Source of the DNA: Opitutaceae bacterium
Lineage (GTDB): Bacteria > Verrucomicrobiota > Verrucomicrobiia > Opitutales > Opitutaceae
NCBI GenBank assembly: GCA_016794785.1
Contig: JAEUHC010000001.1
Coordinates: 124,001 to 188,000 of the forward strand
DNA length: 64,000 bases
Direction: 5' to 3'
In this document: positions 12,287-19,765 of the stretch, one piece after another
How the letters are laid out: every line of letters begins with the position of its first letter
How positions within the stretch are numbered: the stretch's first letter is position 1
Program-made: the position numbers and the translations under genes
Notes under the pieces: generated by a model
The model's input: only the letters and a program-made list of their open reading frames with translations
What the model was told of the DNA's origin: nothing
The model's database searches: none

Positions 12287-12337
12287 TGTAGAACCGGCCG
12301 CTGGCCGGTTGCGCCCCGCCCAGCGGCCGGGCCTACA
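12287..12337. repeat. REPIN-like palindromic repeat between metH and vapC
   Basis: Ends TGTAG and CTACA flank a strong stem (ACCGGCC pairs with GGCCGGT) and a second CCAGCGGCCGGG stem. It fills the entire 46-base gap between the convergent metH and vapC genes. Its right end overlaps the vapC stop codon (12333-12335), so the repeat provides that stop. It may also work as a bidirectional terminator-like structure. Confidence 0.6.
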
Positions 12338-12770
12338 CCACTTCCAATCCTGCCAACTCGGCCAGTTGCCGCTGCCGCTCGTCAAACGTCGCAAACCGTT
12401 TCGTCCGCAGCGCGAGCGCACAGGCCACATGGAGCACATCCATGCCACGCGTGCCCAGCGTCTCCGAATGCAGGCGACCGAGCCTCTCCGCATGGGCAAA
12501 CGCTTTCGGCCAGTCCACCGGAGTGAGGTGCAATACGCCCGCCTCGGTGTCAGCTTCAACATCGTGCAGGGCCGACTCGCGCTGGGCGGCTGAAATCTGC
12601 CGCCGAAACACGCAAAGCCGGAGCGCGTTTCGCAGCTCGTGGCGGATGAGCGGAGTGAAGACCAGCGGTGTCGCACCAGACTCCACCGCCTTCACGGCGC
12701 GATCCGTGTTCCCATCCTGCACGTAGAGCGACACAAGAAAGCTCGTGTCGGCATAGACGGGCGCGGCCAT
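12333..12770 (-). CDS. vapC: PIN-domain ribonuclease toxin, VapC type
   Basis: The product is 145 residues, typical VapC length. The four acidic PIN residues are visible in context: Asp8 in YADTSFLVSLY, Glu in RHELRNALRL, Asp in GMDVLHVACALAL and Asp in FATFDERQRQLA near the C-terminus. VapC toxins cleave tRNA or rRNA when their antitoxin is lost. The start codon overlaps the antitoxin stop by one base (TGATG), the normal co-translated arrangement. Its stop codon falls inside a palindromic repeat. The pair lies between metH and a degenerate duplicate of the metH 3' end, suggesting it arrived as an inserted module. Confidence 0.9.
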   Translation of the reverse strand: MAAPVYADTSFLVSLYVQDGNTDRAVKAVESGATPLVFTPLIRHELRNALRLCVFRRQISAAQRESALHDVEADTEAGVLHLTPVDWPKAFAHAERLGRLHSETLGTRGMDVLHVACALALRTKRFATFDERQRQLAELAGLEVV

Positions 12771-13021
12771 CAGAAGCGACCCTTGTTCTCAGCTAGAATG
12801 TCGGCCATCACGGCCGCCGGAATGACCTTGTCGCCGTAAATCCGCCGCAGTCGGGCCCGGAAGTCAGGCAGCGAGGTCTTCCGCTTAGGCGGGTTTCCCG
12901 CCGGCACGAGGCTGGCGACAATCTGCTTTCGCCGCGTGATGGCCACGTCCTGCCCGGCGTTGACCCAAGACAGCACCTTGGGAAACTCCGTGCGCAATTG
13001 CCGGACGGTCGCGGTTTTCAT
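12770..13021 (-). CDS. vapB: Antitoxin of the VapC toxin, Phd/YefM-like
   Basis: The product is an 83-residue antitoxin from an ATG at 13021 (MKTATVRQLRTEFPKVLSWV). The N-terminal half has the beta-helix pattern of Phd/YefM DNA-binding antitoxins (TVRQLRTEFPKVL ... GQDVAITRRKQIVASLVP). The C-terminal tail (RARLRRIYGDKVIPAAVMADI) would wrap the toxin. A second in-frame ATG at 13030 would add MSH, but those codons lie inside the operator palindrome, so the 13021 start is preferred. It is the first gene of the pair and most likely represses its own promoter through the palindrome immediately upstream. Confidence 0.85.
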   Translation of the reverse strand: MKTATVRQLRTEFPKVLSWVNAGQDVAITRRKQIVASLVPAGNPPKRKTSLPDFRARLRRIYGDKVIPAAVMADILAENKGRF

Positions 13022-13041
13022 GTGACTCAAAATGAGTCACA
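13021..13041. promoter_or_regulatory. Perfect palindrome, toxin-antitoxin operator
   Basis: Nine-base arms TGTGACTCA and TGAGTCACA are separated by AAA and abut the antitoxin start codon. A perfect palindrome directly at the start of a Phd/VapB-type antitoxin is the expected site for autorepression by the toxin-antitoxin complex. On the other side it ends just before the metH remnant. Confidence 0.75.
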
Positions 13042-13053
13042 CCATTTCCCCGT

Positions 13054-13369
13054 CAAGCCCCGCCTCCGCCAACCGGCGTGTCCCAACCAAACGGAGAAAC
13101 CCGCGTTCTTCGCACTCCTCAAGGTGACCGCCGCCACCGGCATCATCCTCACCGACGGAGCGCGACAGCGAAAAGATGGCGAGCCCCGCCGGGAGCCACA
13201 AAGCCGCGCCATAAGCCCCGCCAGCAGCGTGAGCGGCATGTATTTGAACCACCCCGATTCAAAATACTTCGCGGTGGGAAAACTCGGGAAAGACCAGATT
13301 GCGGACTACGCCACGCGAAAGAAGATCTCTGTCGCCGAAGCCGAAAAATGGCTCAACCCCCTGCTTTGA
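13054..13369 (+). pseudogene. Degenerate duplicate of the metH 3' end
   Basis: Translated in frame, this reads [40 protein letters not shown] and [17 protein letters not shown]. It closely parallels the last 90 codons of metH at 12,003-12,286 ([46 protein letters not shown]). The copy differs at many synonymous and some non-synonymous sites. It also carries an in-frame insert of about 45 bases (GARQRKDGEPRREPQSRA) that destroys the conserved TESCAM-like motif. There is no start or upstream domain, so it is a remnant. It is best explained as the displaced or duplicated 3' end left when the VapBC segment was inserted. Confidence 0.85.
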
Positions 13370-13433
13370 CTAATGACCGAACAGGGTTGGCGCGAAATTT
13401 GACAGCGGCTATACGAGTCCGAAAATCCGCGCC

Positions 13434-14333
13434 GTGAACTATAGAGCCCCCGACTTGTTTTCCCCTACGATGCGTAGACGCATCAGCAACCAAGAGCTTA
13501 TTGCCGAACTTCAACGGTTCTCAAAATTTTACGGCCCATCTGATCGGACACAACGGAACTACGACAAATGGCCTGAGCGGGCATTTTGCTCACAGACTTT
13601 CCGAACTTATCTTGGCCCGTGGAAAGTTGCGCTCACAAACTTGGGTTTGAAATATGAGCCCACGGAAAGGCAGAGATTTTCGGATAGGGAGATTGAGGAG
13701 GAGCTGCGGAGGTTTGCCGAAGCAACACCTGCAAAATCGAGAACCTTAAGCCGCTTCAAAAACTGGCAGGGCAAGCGCATAAGCGAGCACTCGATTAGCC
13801 GAAAATATGGCACTTGGCATGACGCGCTGCATGCGCTGGAAATCGAATGTCCAGGTCGCTCAAAATCGAAGAAATTGAGCGACGACGACGTTCTTGAAGC
13901 AGTGGAAAGAATCTGGAGATGGACTCGTCTAAAACGGGATGTTTCACCCCCTAGTCAGGGTCATTTCATCGAATACTCGAAACAGCATGCCGACGGCGTG
14001 TCCGTTGGGACAATTTTCAATCGGTTCGGTTGTTTCGAGCCTTTCATGATCGCATTTGGCGGTTGGAAGCGAGGCGAAGTAACAAAATCGGATCTTCTCA
14101 CCCGATTGCAGAAGAAGCCGTCTCGCACGAATATTTCCAAAGGTCTCCGCTACCAACTCTTGGTTGATTCGAAATTTTCATGCAGCGCTTGTGGCCCAAA
14201 GCGGAAACAAGAAAAACAACTTCACATCGACCACATAATTCCCGTCTCAAAAGGCGGAACGAATGCGCGCGAAAACCTGCGCGTGCTGTGTGAAGACTGC
14301 AATCTAGGACGCGGGAACCGATTCCTTGAGTGA
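13434..14333 (+). CDS. HNH endonuclease with N-terminal HNH-associated repeats
   Basis: The product is 299 residues from GTG 13434. ATG 13470 (MRRRISNQELIAELQRF) is also plausible because a TTGACA-N16-GAAAAT promoter-like pair at 13399-13426 would leave it a short leader. Residues about 17-210 contain three helical repeats with the pattern (I/L)S(D/N)xE(L/I)..EL.RF...TP...TF....G.W..A...LG, the DNA-binding HNH-associated repeat. Residues about 235-299 form the HNH nuclease, with zinc cysteines in FSCSACG and CEDCN and the catalytic stretch LHIDHIIPVSKGGTNARENL. The gene is visibly AT-richer than its neighbours and has different codon use, so recent transfer is likely. No methylase partner is present, so it may be a solitary homing-like or defence nuclease. 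Confidence 0.85.
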   Translation: MNYRAPDLFSPTMRRRISNQELIAELQRFSKFYGPSDRTQRNYDKWPERAFCSQTFRTYLGPWKVALTNLGLKYEPTERQRFSDREIEEELRRFAEATPAKSRTLSRFKNWQGKRISEHSISRKYGTWHDALHALEIECPGRSKSKKLSDDDVLEAVERIWRWTRLKRDVSPPSQGHFIEYSKQHADGVSVGTIFNRFGCFEPFMIAFGGWKRGEVTKSDLLTRLQKKPSRTNISKGLRYQLLVDSKFSCSACGPKRKQEKQLHIDHIIPVSKGGTNARENLRVLCEDCNLGRGNRFLE

Positions 14334-14362
14334 ATCGGTCGATTGCTCCGCATAATTCCTCC

Positions 14363-14935
14363 ATGAAAGACAGCAAAACCAAGAGGCAGTTATCCCCTGC
14401 TCAACGCGACGAGCTGCTCGGCACGTTGCAGGCGCGGTTTGAGAAAAACCCGCAGCGCCACGCGAAGCTCGACTGGGCGAAGGTGAAGGCGCGGCTGGAC
14501 GCGCATCCCGACAAACTGTGGTCGCTCGCCGAGATGGAGCGCACGGGCGGCGAGCCGGATGTCGTCGGGCACGACGCGAAGACGGGCGAGGTCGTCTTCT
14601 TTGATTGCTCGGCGCAGAGCCCGAAGGGCCGCGAGAGCCTGTGCTACGACCGCGCGGCGCTGGACGGCCGGAAGAAATTCCCGCCGAAGGGCTGCGTCAC
14701 CGAGGCTGCGGCGGCGCTAGGCGCCGAGCTGCTCGACGAGGCGCAGTATTTCGCGCTGCAGCAGCTCGGGGAATTCGACACGAGGACCTCGAGCTGGCTC
14801 AGGACGCCGGACGACATCCGGAAGCTCGGCGGCGCAATCTACGGCGACCGGCGCTACAACCGCGTCTTCATCGGGCACAACGGCGCCGATTCCTACTACA
14901 GCGGCCGCGGCTTCCGTTGCGCGCTGCGGGTATGA
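14363..14935 (+). CDS. DUF4256 family protein
   Basis: The product is a 190-residue cytosolic protein of unknown function. The signature block is FFDCSAQSPKGRESLCYDRA, followed by LLDEAQYFALQQLGEFDTRT, SSWLRTPDDIRKLGGAIYGD and the C-terminus GADSYYSGRGFRCALRV. This matches DUF4256 along its full usual length of about 185-195 residues. I start it at ATG 14363; a GTG at 14330 overlaps the HNH stop and adds 11 atypical residues. It is GC-rich like the core genome, so it is not obviously part of the AT-rich HNH segment. It is followed by palindromic repeats. Confidence 0.85.
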   Translation: MKDSKTKRQLSPAQRDELLGTLQARFEKNPQRHAKLDWAKVKARLDAHPDKLWSLAEMERTGGEPDVVGHDAKTGEVVFFDCSAQSPKGRESLCYDRAALDGRKKFPPKGCVTEAAAALGAELLDEAQYFALQQLGEFDTRTSSWLRTPDDIRKLGGAIYGDRRYNRVFIGHNGADSYYSGRGFRCALRV

Positions 14936-14940
14936 GACAG

Positions 14941-15035
14941 GGCTCTGCTTGAAAAGCAGGAGCTCGCTTGTAAGCGATTCGTAGCGGCGAGCGCCAGCGA
15001 GTCGACGCACCATCGCGCGCAAGCGCGCTCCTACC
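14941..15035. repeat. Cluster of small hairpin repeats
   Basis: Three perfect short hairpins lie in a row: CTGCTT/AAGCAG at 14945-14959, TCGCTT/AAGCGA at 14964-14977 and GCGCGC/GCGCGC around AA at 15014-15029. A GTAGCG...CTCCTAC outer pairing is also present. The design matches the REPIN-like repeats elsewhere in the window. It fills the gap between DUF4256 and the ArsR operon. Confidence 0.55.
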
Positions 15036-15073
15036 TCGCAGACATTTTTCCCGGATCTTGATTTCGCGCTTGC

Positions 15074-15097
15074 TTAATTAAGTTATCACTTAATTAA
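15074..15097. promoter_or_regulatory. Palindromic ArsR operator
   Basis: Ten-base arms TTAATTAAGT and ACTTAATTAA surround TATC, nine bases before the ArsR-family start codon. It is a purely AT palindrome in a GC-rich genome, in the right place for autoregulation by the winged-helix regulator encoded next. It probably overlaps the promoter. Confidence 0.75.
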
Positions 15098-15106
15098 CTC
15101 TCGGCC

Positions 15107-15448
15107 ATGCAAAGCCTCCTCGCCATCGCCGACCCGACGCGGCGGCGCATTGTTGAACTGCTCGCCGTGCGCGAGCGCACGGCGGGCGAGCTCGTCGAGG
15201 AATTCGACATGAGCGCCCCGGCGATTTCCCAGCACCTGAATGTCCTCCGCGAGGCCGGCCTCGTCGTCACCCGCGCCGAGGGCCAGTCGCGCATCCAGTC
15301 GCTCAACCCCGCCGGCCTCGACGATATCGAAACCTGGTTGCAGAAGACCCGCTCAGTCTGGTCGCGCCGGCTCGACGCCCTCGAGCGCGAGCTGCGCGCG
15401 GAGGACGAGGCGAAGGCGAAAGCCGCGAAGAAAAAACCCTCCTCATGA
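15107..15448 (+). CDS. ArsR-family winged-helix regulator
   Basis: The product is 113 residues. The wHTH domain occupies residues 1-80: LLAIADPTRRRIVELLAVRE, then TAGELVEEFDMSAPAISQHL as the recognition-helix region and LREAGLVVTRAEGQSRIQSL as the wing. It lacks the CxC metal site of arsenic/cadmium sensors. It belongs with the SdpR-like ArsR regulators that are routinely paired with SRPBCC/AHSA1 genes, as here. The lysine-rich tail ends in a four-base overlap with the next gene (ATGA), indicating coupled translation. The palindrome just upstream is the likely autoregulatory site. Confidence 0.92.
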   Translation: MQSLLAIADPTRRRIVELLAVRERTAGELVEEFDMSAPAISQHLNVLREAGLVVTRAEGQSRIQSLNPAGLDDIETWLQKTRSVWSRRLDALERELRAEDEAKAKAAKKKPSS

Positions 15449-15993
15449 AAGCCAACGACCAATACGGAAAGTTCAGCACGCCGGCCGAGGTGCGCCTCGT
15501 GCGCACGCTGCCCGGCCCCATCGAGCGCGTCTGGGAGTATCTCACGGACCCCGCCAAGCGCGCCCGCTGGTTTGCCGGCGGCGTCTGCGAACCCAAGGTG
15601 GGCGGCAAAAACGACCTCGTTTTCCAGCACAAGAACCTGTCGCCGCACGAGGAGCCGCCCGAGCAATACAAGAAAATGAACGACGAGGGCTTCAAGATGC
15701 CTTCGACCATCCTGCGCTGCGAGCCGCCGCGCGTGCTCAGCTATACGTTCGACGACGAGTCCGACGTGACGTTCGAGCTTACGCCGCAGGGCAAGGACGT
15801 TCTCCTCGTGCTCACCCATCGCGCCCGCGGTGGTGATATTCCTTCCATCCCCGGCTATGCGAGCGGCTGGCATACGCACTTCGCCTTGCTCACCGCGATC
15901 CTCGAAGGCACGCCGCCGCCGGCCTTCTGGGCCACGCACCTTCGGCTCAAGGCAGCCTACGCGAAAGCCTACGCCGACCTGCCGAAGGGTTGA
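15445..15993 (+). CDS. SRPBCC (AHSA1-like) domain protein
   Basis: The product is a 182-residue cytosolic START-like fold protein. The AHSA1 signature is present: LPGPIERVWEYLTDPAKRAR, then WFAGG, ending with a long C-terminal helix (GWHTHFALLTAILEG). Such proteins bind hydrophobic ligands in a helix-grip cavity. Those paired with ArsR regulators often respond to small organic compounds, but no substrate can be read from the sequence. It overlaps the ArsR gene by four bases and is followed by a REPIN-like repeat. It is likely derepressed together with the regulator. Confidence 0.88.
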   Translation: MKANDQYGKFSTPAEVRLVRTLPGPIERVWEYLTDPAKRARWFAGGVCEPKVGGKNDLVFQHKNLSPHEEPPEQYKKMNDEGFKMPSTILRCEPPRVLSYTFDDESDVTFELTPQGKDVLLVLTHRARGGDIPSIPGYASGWHTHFALLTAILEGTPPPAFWATHLRLKAAYAKAYADLPKG

Positions 15994-16008
15994 CCTGTTT
16001 CTAGTTTA

Positions 16009-16111
16009 GGTGGGGCCGGCTCTCCGAGCCGGCCTGAGTTCCCGACCACATTCGCCAACTCGGTCTCGATTCATCCCCCAACCCAGGACGGCTCGGAGAG
16101 CCGTCCCCACC
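16009..16111. repeat. REPIN-like element with 23-bp inverted ends
   Basis: The left arm GGTGGGGCCGGCTCTCCGAG (continuing to 16031) is the reverse complement of the right arm 16089-16111 with one mismatch. Each arm also folds alone (GGCTC/GAGCC). About 57 bases separate the arms. Paired inverted REP sequences of this kind are typical of REPINs mobilised by RAYT transposases; no RAYT gene is in the window. Confidence 0.75.
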
Positions 16112-16210
16112 ACCGGTCCGCCCACTCACGCCCCAAGGCCACTGCCTTGCCCCTTTCCACCCAGTTCCGAAACCAACGCACCCATCCGAATCATCCACCC
16201 ATCGTCTCCC

Positions 16211-16954
16211 ATGAAAACCAATCCGTTCGAAAATCCGACCATCGTCTCCCCCGAAAAATGGCTCGCGGCCCGCCAGGAACTCCTGCGCGAGGAAAAGGAA
16301 TTCACCCGCCTCGGCGACCGCCTCGCCGCACGCCGGCGCAAGCTGCCGTGGGTGAAAATGACCAAGGCCTATGTCTTCGATGCCCCCGACGGCAAAGTCA
16401 CCCTCGCCGATCTCTTCGAGGGCCGCAGCCAGCTCATGGTGCAGCATTTCATGCTCGGGCCCGGCTGGGAGCAGGGCTGCAAGAGCTGCTCCTTCATGAT
16501 GGATCATTTCAACCCCGCGGTGCCGCACCTGAAAGCCCGCGACGTGGCCTTTGCCGCCATCTCCCACGCCCCGCTGAAGGAAATCCTGCCGTTCAAGGCG
16601 CGCATGGGCTGGGCGGTCAACTGGGTCTCGTCGCATGGCACCGGCTTCAACCAGGATTTCCACGTGTCGTTCACCGAGGAGGAAATCAAGCGCGGCGGCG
16701 TGCCCTACAATTACGGCAAAATGGATTTTCCGGTGACCGAGGCGCCCGGCATCAGCGTGTTTGCCCGCGATGCCGCCGGCCAGGTGTATCACACCTACTC
16801 CACCTTCGGTCGCGGCGTGGAAGTGGTCATGACCACCTACGACCTGCTCGACCTCGTGCCCAAGGGCCGCGACGAGGACCCCGAGGCCACGATGAGCTGG
16901 CTCCGTCATCACGACCGCTATGAACAGACCGCCGATGTCGCCGCCGCGCGCTGA
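16211..16954 (+). CDS. DUF899 thioredoxin-like protein
   Basis: The product is 247 residues. The DUF899 hallmarks are visible: SPEKWLAARQELLREEKEFT, RLGDRLAARRRKLPWVKM, LADLFEGRSQLMVQHFMLGP, and the cysteine pair in WEQGCKSCSFMMDHF at the thioredoxin active-site position. VNWVSSHGTGFNQDF and ISVFARD follow. These proteins have a thioredoxin fold and are usually annotated as putative dithiol-disulfide oxidoreductases, but the activity is not proven. I start at ATG 16211 (MKTNPFENPTIVSPEKW). Its last 35 bases overlap the small membrane protein gene that follows. Confidence 0.9.
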   Translation: MKTNPFENPTIVSPEKWLAARQELLREEKEFTRLGDRLAARRRKLPWVKMTKAYVFDAPDGKVTLADLFEGRSQLMVQHFMLGPGWEQGCKSCSFMMDHFNPAVPHLKARDVAFAAISHAPLKEILPFKARMGWAVNWVSSHGTGFNQDFHVSFTEEEIKRGGVPYNYGKMDFPVTEAPGISVFARDAAGQVYHTYSTFGRGVEVVMTTYDLLDLVPKGRDEDPEATMSWLRHHDRYEQTADVAAAR

Positions 16955-17225
16955 AGCCCCTCGCGCGAACCGCGTCGGCCGGTGGCTGCTCCCGGCGGCG
17001 TTGCTCGCCTTCGTGCCCAAATGCCTCTTGTGCGCCGCCGCCTACGCCGGTCTCGGCGCAGCCCTCGGCCTCGGGGGCCCGGAGCTGTGCGGCGCGTCCT
17101 CTGGCTCGCCGGCCTCGTGGCCGTCATCGCTCGCGTGGGCGGGCGCGGCGCTCGGCATCGTGGGACTTCTCGCCGCGGTGGGATGCCGACGTCGCACAGC
17201 CGCGTCTGCCGATCTGCACGGCTGA
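16920..17225 (+). CDS. Small membrane protein with PKCLLC motif
   Basis: The product is 101 residues from ATG 16920, overlapping the end of the DUF899 gene in another frame; ATG 16935 is an alternative. Two hydrophobic segments are visible (WLLPAALLAFVPKCLLCAA and LAWAGAALGIVGLLAAVGC). The PKCLLC pair and a later LCGAS cysteine recall small MerC-like or PKCPxC membrane proteins of unknown role. Overlap with a thioredoxin-like gene and the vicinal cysteines suggest a redox link (inference). It is short, and antisense frames are common in this GC-rich DNA, so the call is moderate. Confidence 0.6.
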   Translation: MNRPPMSPPRAEAPRANRVGRWLLPAALLAFVPKCLLCAAAYAGLGAALGLGGPELCGASSGSPASWPSSLAWAGAALGIVGLLAAVGCRRRTAASADLHG

Positions 17226-17295
17226 TCAGCGGCCGTGGGTTTCCCTGCACTGCACCGGACTTGCACGGTCCCGCGAAAGCCCGCACGGTGGCCTG

Positions 17296-17517
17296 ATGAA
17301 CACCGCGCCGCACCCCCACTCTGCCGATGCGCCGCACCCGCTGCAGATCGCGGCGTGGCGGGCGATGGGCGCGGCGCGGCGGTCCGAACTGGCCGCGGCC
17401 CTTCGGCGCCAAGCGCGCGGCTGGAAACGCAGTGCGCTGCGGGCGCAGCATCCGGCGTGGCCCGAGGCGCAGATCGACCGAGAGCTGGCGCGGATCTATC
17501 GGCGTGGAAACACCTGA
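17296..17517 (+). CDS. Small conserved partner of the nucleotidyltransferase
   Basis: The product is 73 residues without a named domain that I can assign. The sequence pattern WRAMGAARRSELAAALRRQA, WKRSALRAQHPAWPEAQIDR and LARIYRR resembles small helical proteins often found directly upstream of MNT-fold nucleotidyltransferase genes in other bacteria. Its last 14 bases overlap the GTG start of such a gene here. It may be the antitoxin or adaptor half of a two-gene module. The partner is frameshifted, so the module may be inactive. Confidence 0.6.
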   Translation: MNTAPHPHSADAPHPLQIAAWRAMGAARRSELAAALRRQARGWKRSALRAQHPAWPEAQIDRELARIYRRGNT

Positions 17518-18063
17518 CCTTTTAGCGCTGTTCGTGCGGCCGCTGCATCGGGCGGGCGTGCGCTACATGGTGACGGGGTCGCTGGCCTCGGTCCACTATG
17601 GCGAGCCGCGGCTGACGCTGGACGTCGACGTCGTGGTGCATGTCGGGGAAGGCGAAGCCGCGGCGATTGCCGGGCTGTTTCCCTCGGCGGACTTCTATGC
17701 ACCACCTCCGGAGATCGTCGCGACGGAAATCGCGCGGCCCGTGCGCGGGCATTTCAACGTGATCCATTTCGCGAGCGGGCAAAAGGCGGATTTTTATCCA
17801 TCGCGGCGCCACCCGTATTGGCAGTGGGCCTTCGACCACCGCGGCTGGAGCGCGTGGGCGACGACGAGGTGTGGTTCGCGCCGCCGGAATACGTCATCCT
17901 GTGGAAGCTGGAGTTTTTTCGCGAAGGCGGCGGCGACAAACACCTGCGCGACATTCGCGGCATGTTGCTCGTGAGCCCCGAGAGCATCGACCGCACGCTC
18001 TTGGATCGCGCGAGCGCCGAGCTGGGGCTGGGCGCGCAGTGGCGGCAGGCGCAAAGCGGCTGA
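17504..18063 (+). pseudogene. Frameshifted nucleotidyltransferase (MNT/AbiEii-like)
   Basis: The first part from GTG 17504 reads HRAGVRYMVTGSLASVHYGE and PRLTLDVDVVVHVGEGEAAA, the MNT-fold GS-x9-12-DxD nucleotide-binding core. It continues to RRHPYWQWAFDHR. The reading then continues one frame over as RLERVGDDEVWFAPPEYVIL and WKLEFFREGGGDKHLRDIRG, ending at 18063. A single missing base near 17843 (expected ...DHRRLERVGDD...) accounts for the break. Restored, the protein would be about 186 residues, normal for the family. It could be a real recent mutation or a base-calling error. The module is of the kind linked to toxin-antitoxin and abortive-infection systems. Confidence 0.8.
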
Positions 18064-18150
18064 ACGTCAGCTCGGCCTTGATGCCTGCCCCACTCCGCGC
18101 TTGCCGCGCCCGGCGGCGCGGCCTCTGCTCTTCCTTTTCCTCCGCCGCTC

Positions 18151-19692
18151 ATGCCATCTACCATCGCCGTCCTGGACTTCGGTTCGCAGCTCACACAGGT
18201 CATCGCGCGCCGGATTCGCGAGGCCCAGGTTTACTCGAAGATCTACCATTTCTCGACGCCCGCGGCCCAGCTCCGCGCCGACGGCGTCGCCGGCATCATC
18301 CTCTCCGGCGGGCCGCAGAGCGTTTATTCCAAGCAGGCCCCCCACCCCGATCGCGCCATCTTCGAGCTCGGTGTGCCGGTGCTCGGCATCTGTTACGGCG
18401 TGCAGCTCATGGGGCACTTCCTCGGCGGCACGGTCGCGCACAGCAAGGCCCGCGAATACGGCCACGGCGAACTCACGATCACGAAGAAGAGCCCGCTCTT
18501 CGCCGGCCTGCCCAAGCGCCTGCGCGTGTGGAATTCCCACGGCGACAAGCTGACGAAGCTCCCGCCCGGCTTCCGCGCCGTCGGCACCACGGAAAACTCG
18601 CCCTTCGCCGCCATCGAGGATCCGAAGCGGCACTTCCACGGCATCCAGTTTCACCCGGAGGTCTTCCACACCGAGCGCGGCGTGGACATGATCCGCAACT
18701 TCCTCCTCGGCGTCTGCGGCGTGAAGCAGGAGTGGACGACCAAGGACTTCATCGCGCAGTCGGTGGAAAAAATCCGCGCCCAGGTCGGCAAGGGCCGCGT
18801 GCTGCTCGGGCTTTCCGGTGGCGTCGATTCCTCCGTCGCCGCCGCGCTGCTGCACAAGGCCATCGGCAAGCAGCTCACCTGCGTCTTCGTGGACAACGGC
18901 CTGCTCCGCAAAGGCGAGCGCGCCGCGGTCGAGAAACTCTACGGCGATCATTTCAAAATCGATCTGCGCGTCGCGGATGCGTCGAAGCTGTTTCTCCGCC
19001 GGCTCAAAGGCGTGACCGAGCCCGAGCAGAAGCGAAAGATCATCGGGCGCACATTCGTCGAGGTCTTCGAGAAGTCGCTCAAGTCGATCAAGGGCAGCGC
19101 TGAGTTCCTCGCGCAGGGCACGCTCTACCCCGACGTGATCGAGAGCGTCTCGATCCAGGGCAATCCGGCCTCGCTCATCAAGACGCACCACAACGTCGGC
19201 GGCCTGCCCGAGCGCATGAAGCTCAAGCTCGTCGAGCCGTTGCGCGAGCTGTTCAAGGATGAGGTGCGACGCGTCGGCGAGGCGCTCGGCCTGCCGCGCG
19301 AGGTCGTGTGGCGCCAGCCCTTCCCCGGCCCGGGCCTCGGCGTGCGCATGATGGGCGACATCACCGAGCCGAAGCTCGAGATCCTCCGCAACGCCGACCA
19401 TGTGCTCCAGGAGGAGATGATGGCGAGCGGCCACTATTGGAAGGTGTGGCAGTCGTTCTGCGTGTTCCTGCCGGTGAAGACCGTCGGCGTCTTCGGCGAC
19501 GAGCGCACCTACGACTACGTGATCGCGCTGCGCATCGTCGAGTCGACTGACGCGATGACGGCCGACTGGGCCAAGCTCCCGCACGAGCTGCTGCAAAAAA
19601 TCTCCAGCCGCATCACCAACGAGGTGCGCGGCGTGGGCCGCGTGGTTTACGACGTGAGTTCCAAGCCGCCTGCGACCATCGAGTGGGAGTGA
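18151..19692 (+). CDS. guaA: GMP synthase (glutamine-hydrolysing)
   Basis: The product is 513 residues, full length. Residues 1-195 are the class I glutamine amidotransferase: [16 protein letters not shown], the nucleophile in [12 protein letters not shown], and the His-Glu pair in [12 protein letters not shown]. Residues about 200-390 are the ATP pyrophosphatase with the PP-loop [16 protein letters not shown]. The C-terminal dimerisation domain ends PPATIEWE, the universal GuaA terminus. It converts XMP to GMP in the cytosol. It stands alone and is not joined to guaB here. There is no clear Shine-Dalgarno before ATG 18151. Confidence 0.98.
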   Translation: MPSTIAVLDFGSQLTQVIARRIREAQVYSKIYHFSTPAAQLRADGVAGIILSGGPQSVYSKQAPHPDRAIFELGVPVLGICYGVQLMGHFLGGTVAHSKAREYGHGELTITKKSPLFAGLPKRLRVWNSHGDKLTKLPPGFRAVGTTENSPFAAIEDPKRHFHGIQFHPEVFHTERGVDMIRNFLLGVCGVKQEWTTKDFIAQSVEKIRAQVGKGRVLLGLSGGVDSSVAAALLHKAIGKQLTCVFVDNGLLRKGERAAVEKLYGDHFKIDLRVADASKLFLRRLKGVTEPEQKRKIIGRTFVEVFEKSLKSIKGSAEFLAQGTLYPDVIESVSIQGNPASLIKTHHNVGGLPERMKLKLVEPLRELFKDEVRRVGEALGLPREVVWRQPFPGPGLGVRMMGDITEPKLEILRNADHVLQEEMMASGHYWKVWQSFCVFLPVKTVGVFGDERTYDYVIALRIVESTDAMTADWAKLPHELLQKISSRITNEVRGVGRVVYDVSSKPPATIEWE

Positions 19693-19765
19693 GTGGGTTT
19701 GGGACGGGCCGCGGGCCTGACTCCGCGATTGCAGGCCGCGCCTTCCGGGCACAGCGTCTGCGGCC

